Origin: Chara braunii
Lineage: Eukaryota; Streptophyta; Charophyceae; Charales; Characeae
Direction: 5' to 3'
Length of the DNA: 27,047 nucleotides
Assembly: GCA_003427395.1 (NCBI GenBank)
Contig: BFEA01000390.1
Span: 1,156,211-1,183,257 of the forward strand
Position 1 is the first letter of the stretch. Every line of letters starts with the position of its first letter. Of this stretch, positions 26,837 to 27,047 are shown in pieces. The notes below the pieces were generated by a model. That model was not told where the DNA came from and made no database searches. It saw only the letters and a list, made by a program, of their open reading frames with translations. Position numbers and translations under genes: made by a program.

Positions 26837-26848
26837 TGGTATCGAAGC
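26837..26848 (+). other. E5 primer-binding site
   Basis: TGGTATCGAAGC differs in two adjacent positions from the Met primer site TGGTATCAGAGC and follows an LTR-like end TTACA by one base. Confidence 0.72.
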
Positions 26849-27047
26849 AGTTTGCTCCCCCATCGCTGCCGTGACCTTCGACGCCGCCACAATCCTCGTT
26901 GTTGCCAAGACCTTCGTCGCCGCCCTGATCTTGGGCGGGGGGGGAAGGAAGTCGGAGGGGTGGGCGGGGAGGAAAGATGGCGCGGAGAGGGGGGGAAAGG
27001 TCGCTCGGGGAGGGGGAGATTGCGCGGGAAGGGCGCGCGGGGGGAGA
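26849..27047 (+). other. E5 leader start and G-rich tract
   Basis: After about 85 bases of C-rich sequence, 26933-27047 is dominated by G runs (several of 4 to 9 G) with interspersed A. No coding region is supported. The element continues beyond the window. Four or more closely spaced G runs could form G-quadruplex structure. Confidence 0.5.

Noticed and set aside
1-27047. CRISPR array, bacterial operon or phage features
   Set aside because: No regularly spaced repeats with unique spacers, no ribosome-binding-site/operon layout, and all strong coding signals are eukaryotic LTR retrotransposon genes.

Overview
This window looks like nuclear DNA from a streptophyte (plant or green-alga lineage), probably a charophyte with a large repeat-rich genome. 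The evidence is the initiator-Met-type primer sites (TGGTATC...), chromodomain Ty3/Gypsy polyproteins, and a plant-type mitochondrial fragment carrying cox1 and tRNA-Phe sequence. From memory, the pol sequences resemble those annotated in Chara braunii; this could not be checked. No intact protein-coding gene is visible. About 85-90% of the window is decayed LTR retrotransposon sequence, and one scaffold gap (13906-14536) lies inside it.

Layout. (1) 1-7946: element E1 (+), a degenerate Ty3/Gypsy chromovirus with the end of its 5' LTR, PBS, long leader, gag, protease, RT, RNase H, integrase-chromodomain, PPT and an internally deleted 3' LTR. (2) 7947-11362 and 21588 to about 22595: element E2 (-), a different Ty3/Gypsy lineage. 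Its protease is cut by E1, and its own 5' LTR is split by later insertions. (3) 11363-11484 and 20557-21587: one solo LTR of the E1 type (-), inserted 27 bp from the end of E2's LTR with a 4-bp ATAT duplication. (4) 11485-20556: element E3 (+), a relative of E2, inserted into that solo LTR. (5) 19832-20119: a mitochondrial-derived insert inside E3's 3' LTR, with a cox1 exon tail and a complete cloverleaf tRNA-Phe(GAA). (6) 22645-23685: a diverged E1-type LTR remnant (+) with an internal tandem duplication of about 280 bp. (7) 23686-25067: the only stretch that may be host unique DNA, with one candidate minus-strand exon (24516-24766) and a CA microsatellite. (8) 25073-26162: a solo LTR of another family with perfect 5-bp GTGGC duplications. 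(9) 26369 to the end: LTR and primer site of a further element that runs off the right edge, ending in a G-rich tract.

The window is therefore a stack of insertions: E2, then a solo LTR in E2's LTR, then E3 in the solo LTR, then mitochondrial DNA in E3's LTR, with E1 separately in E2's protease. The coding regions once supplied Gag capsid and zinc knuckle, and a Pol with protease, RT/RNase H and a chromodomain-tailed integrase. All copies now carry stops, frameshifts and domain deletions and cannot be autonomous.
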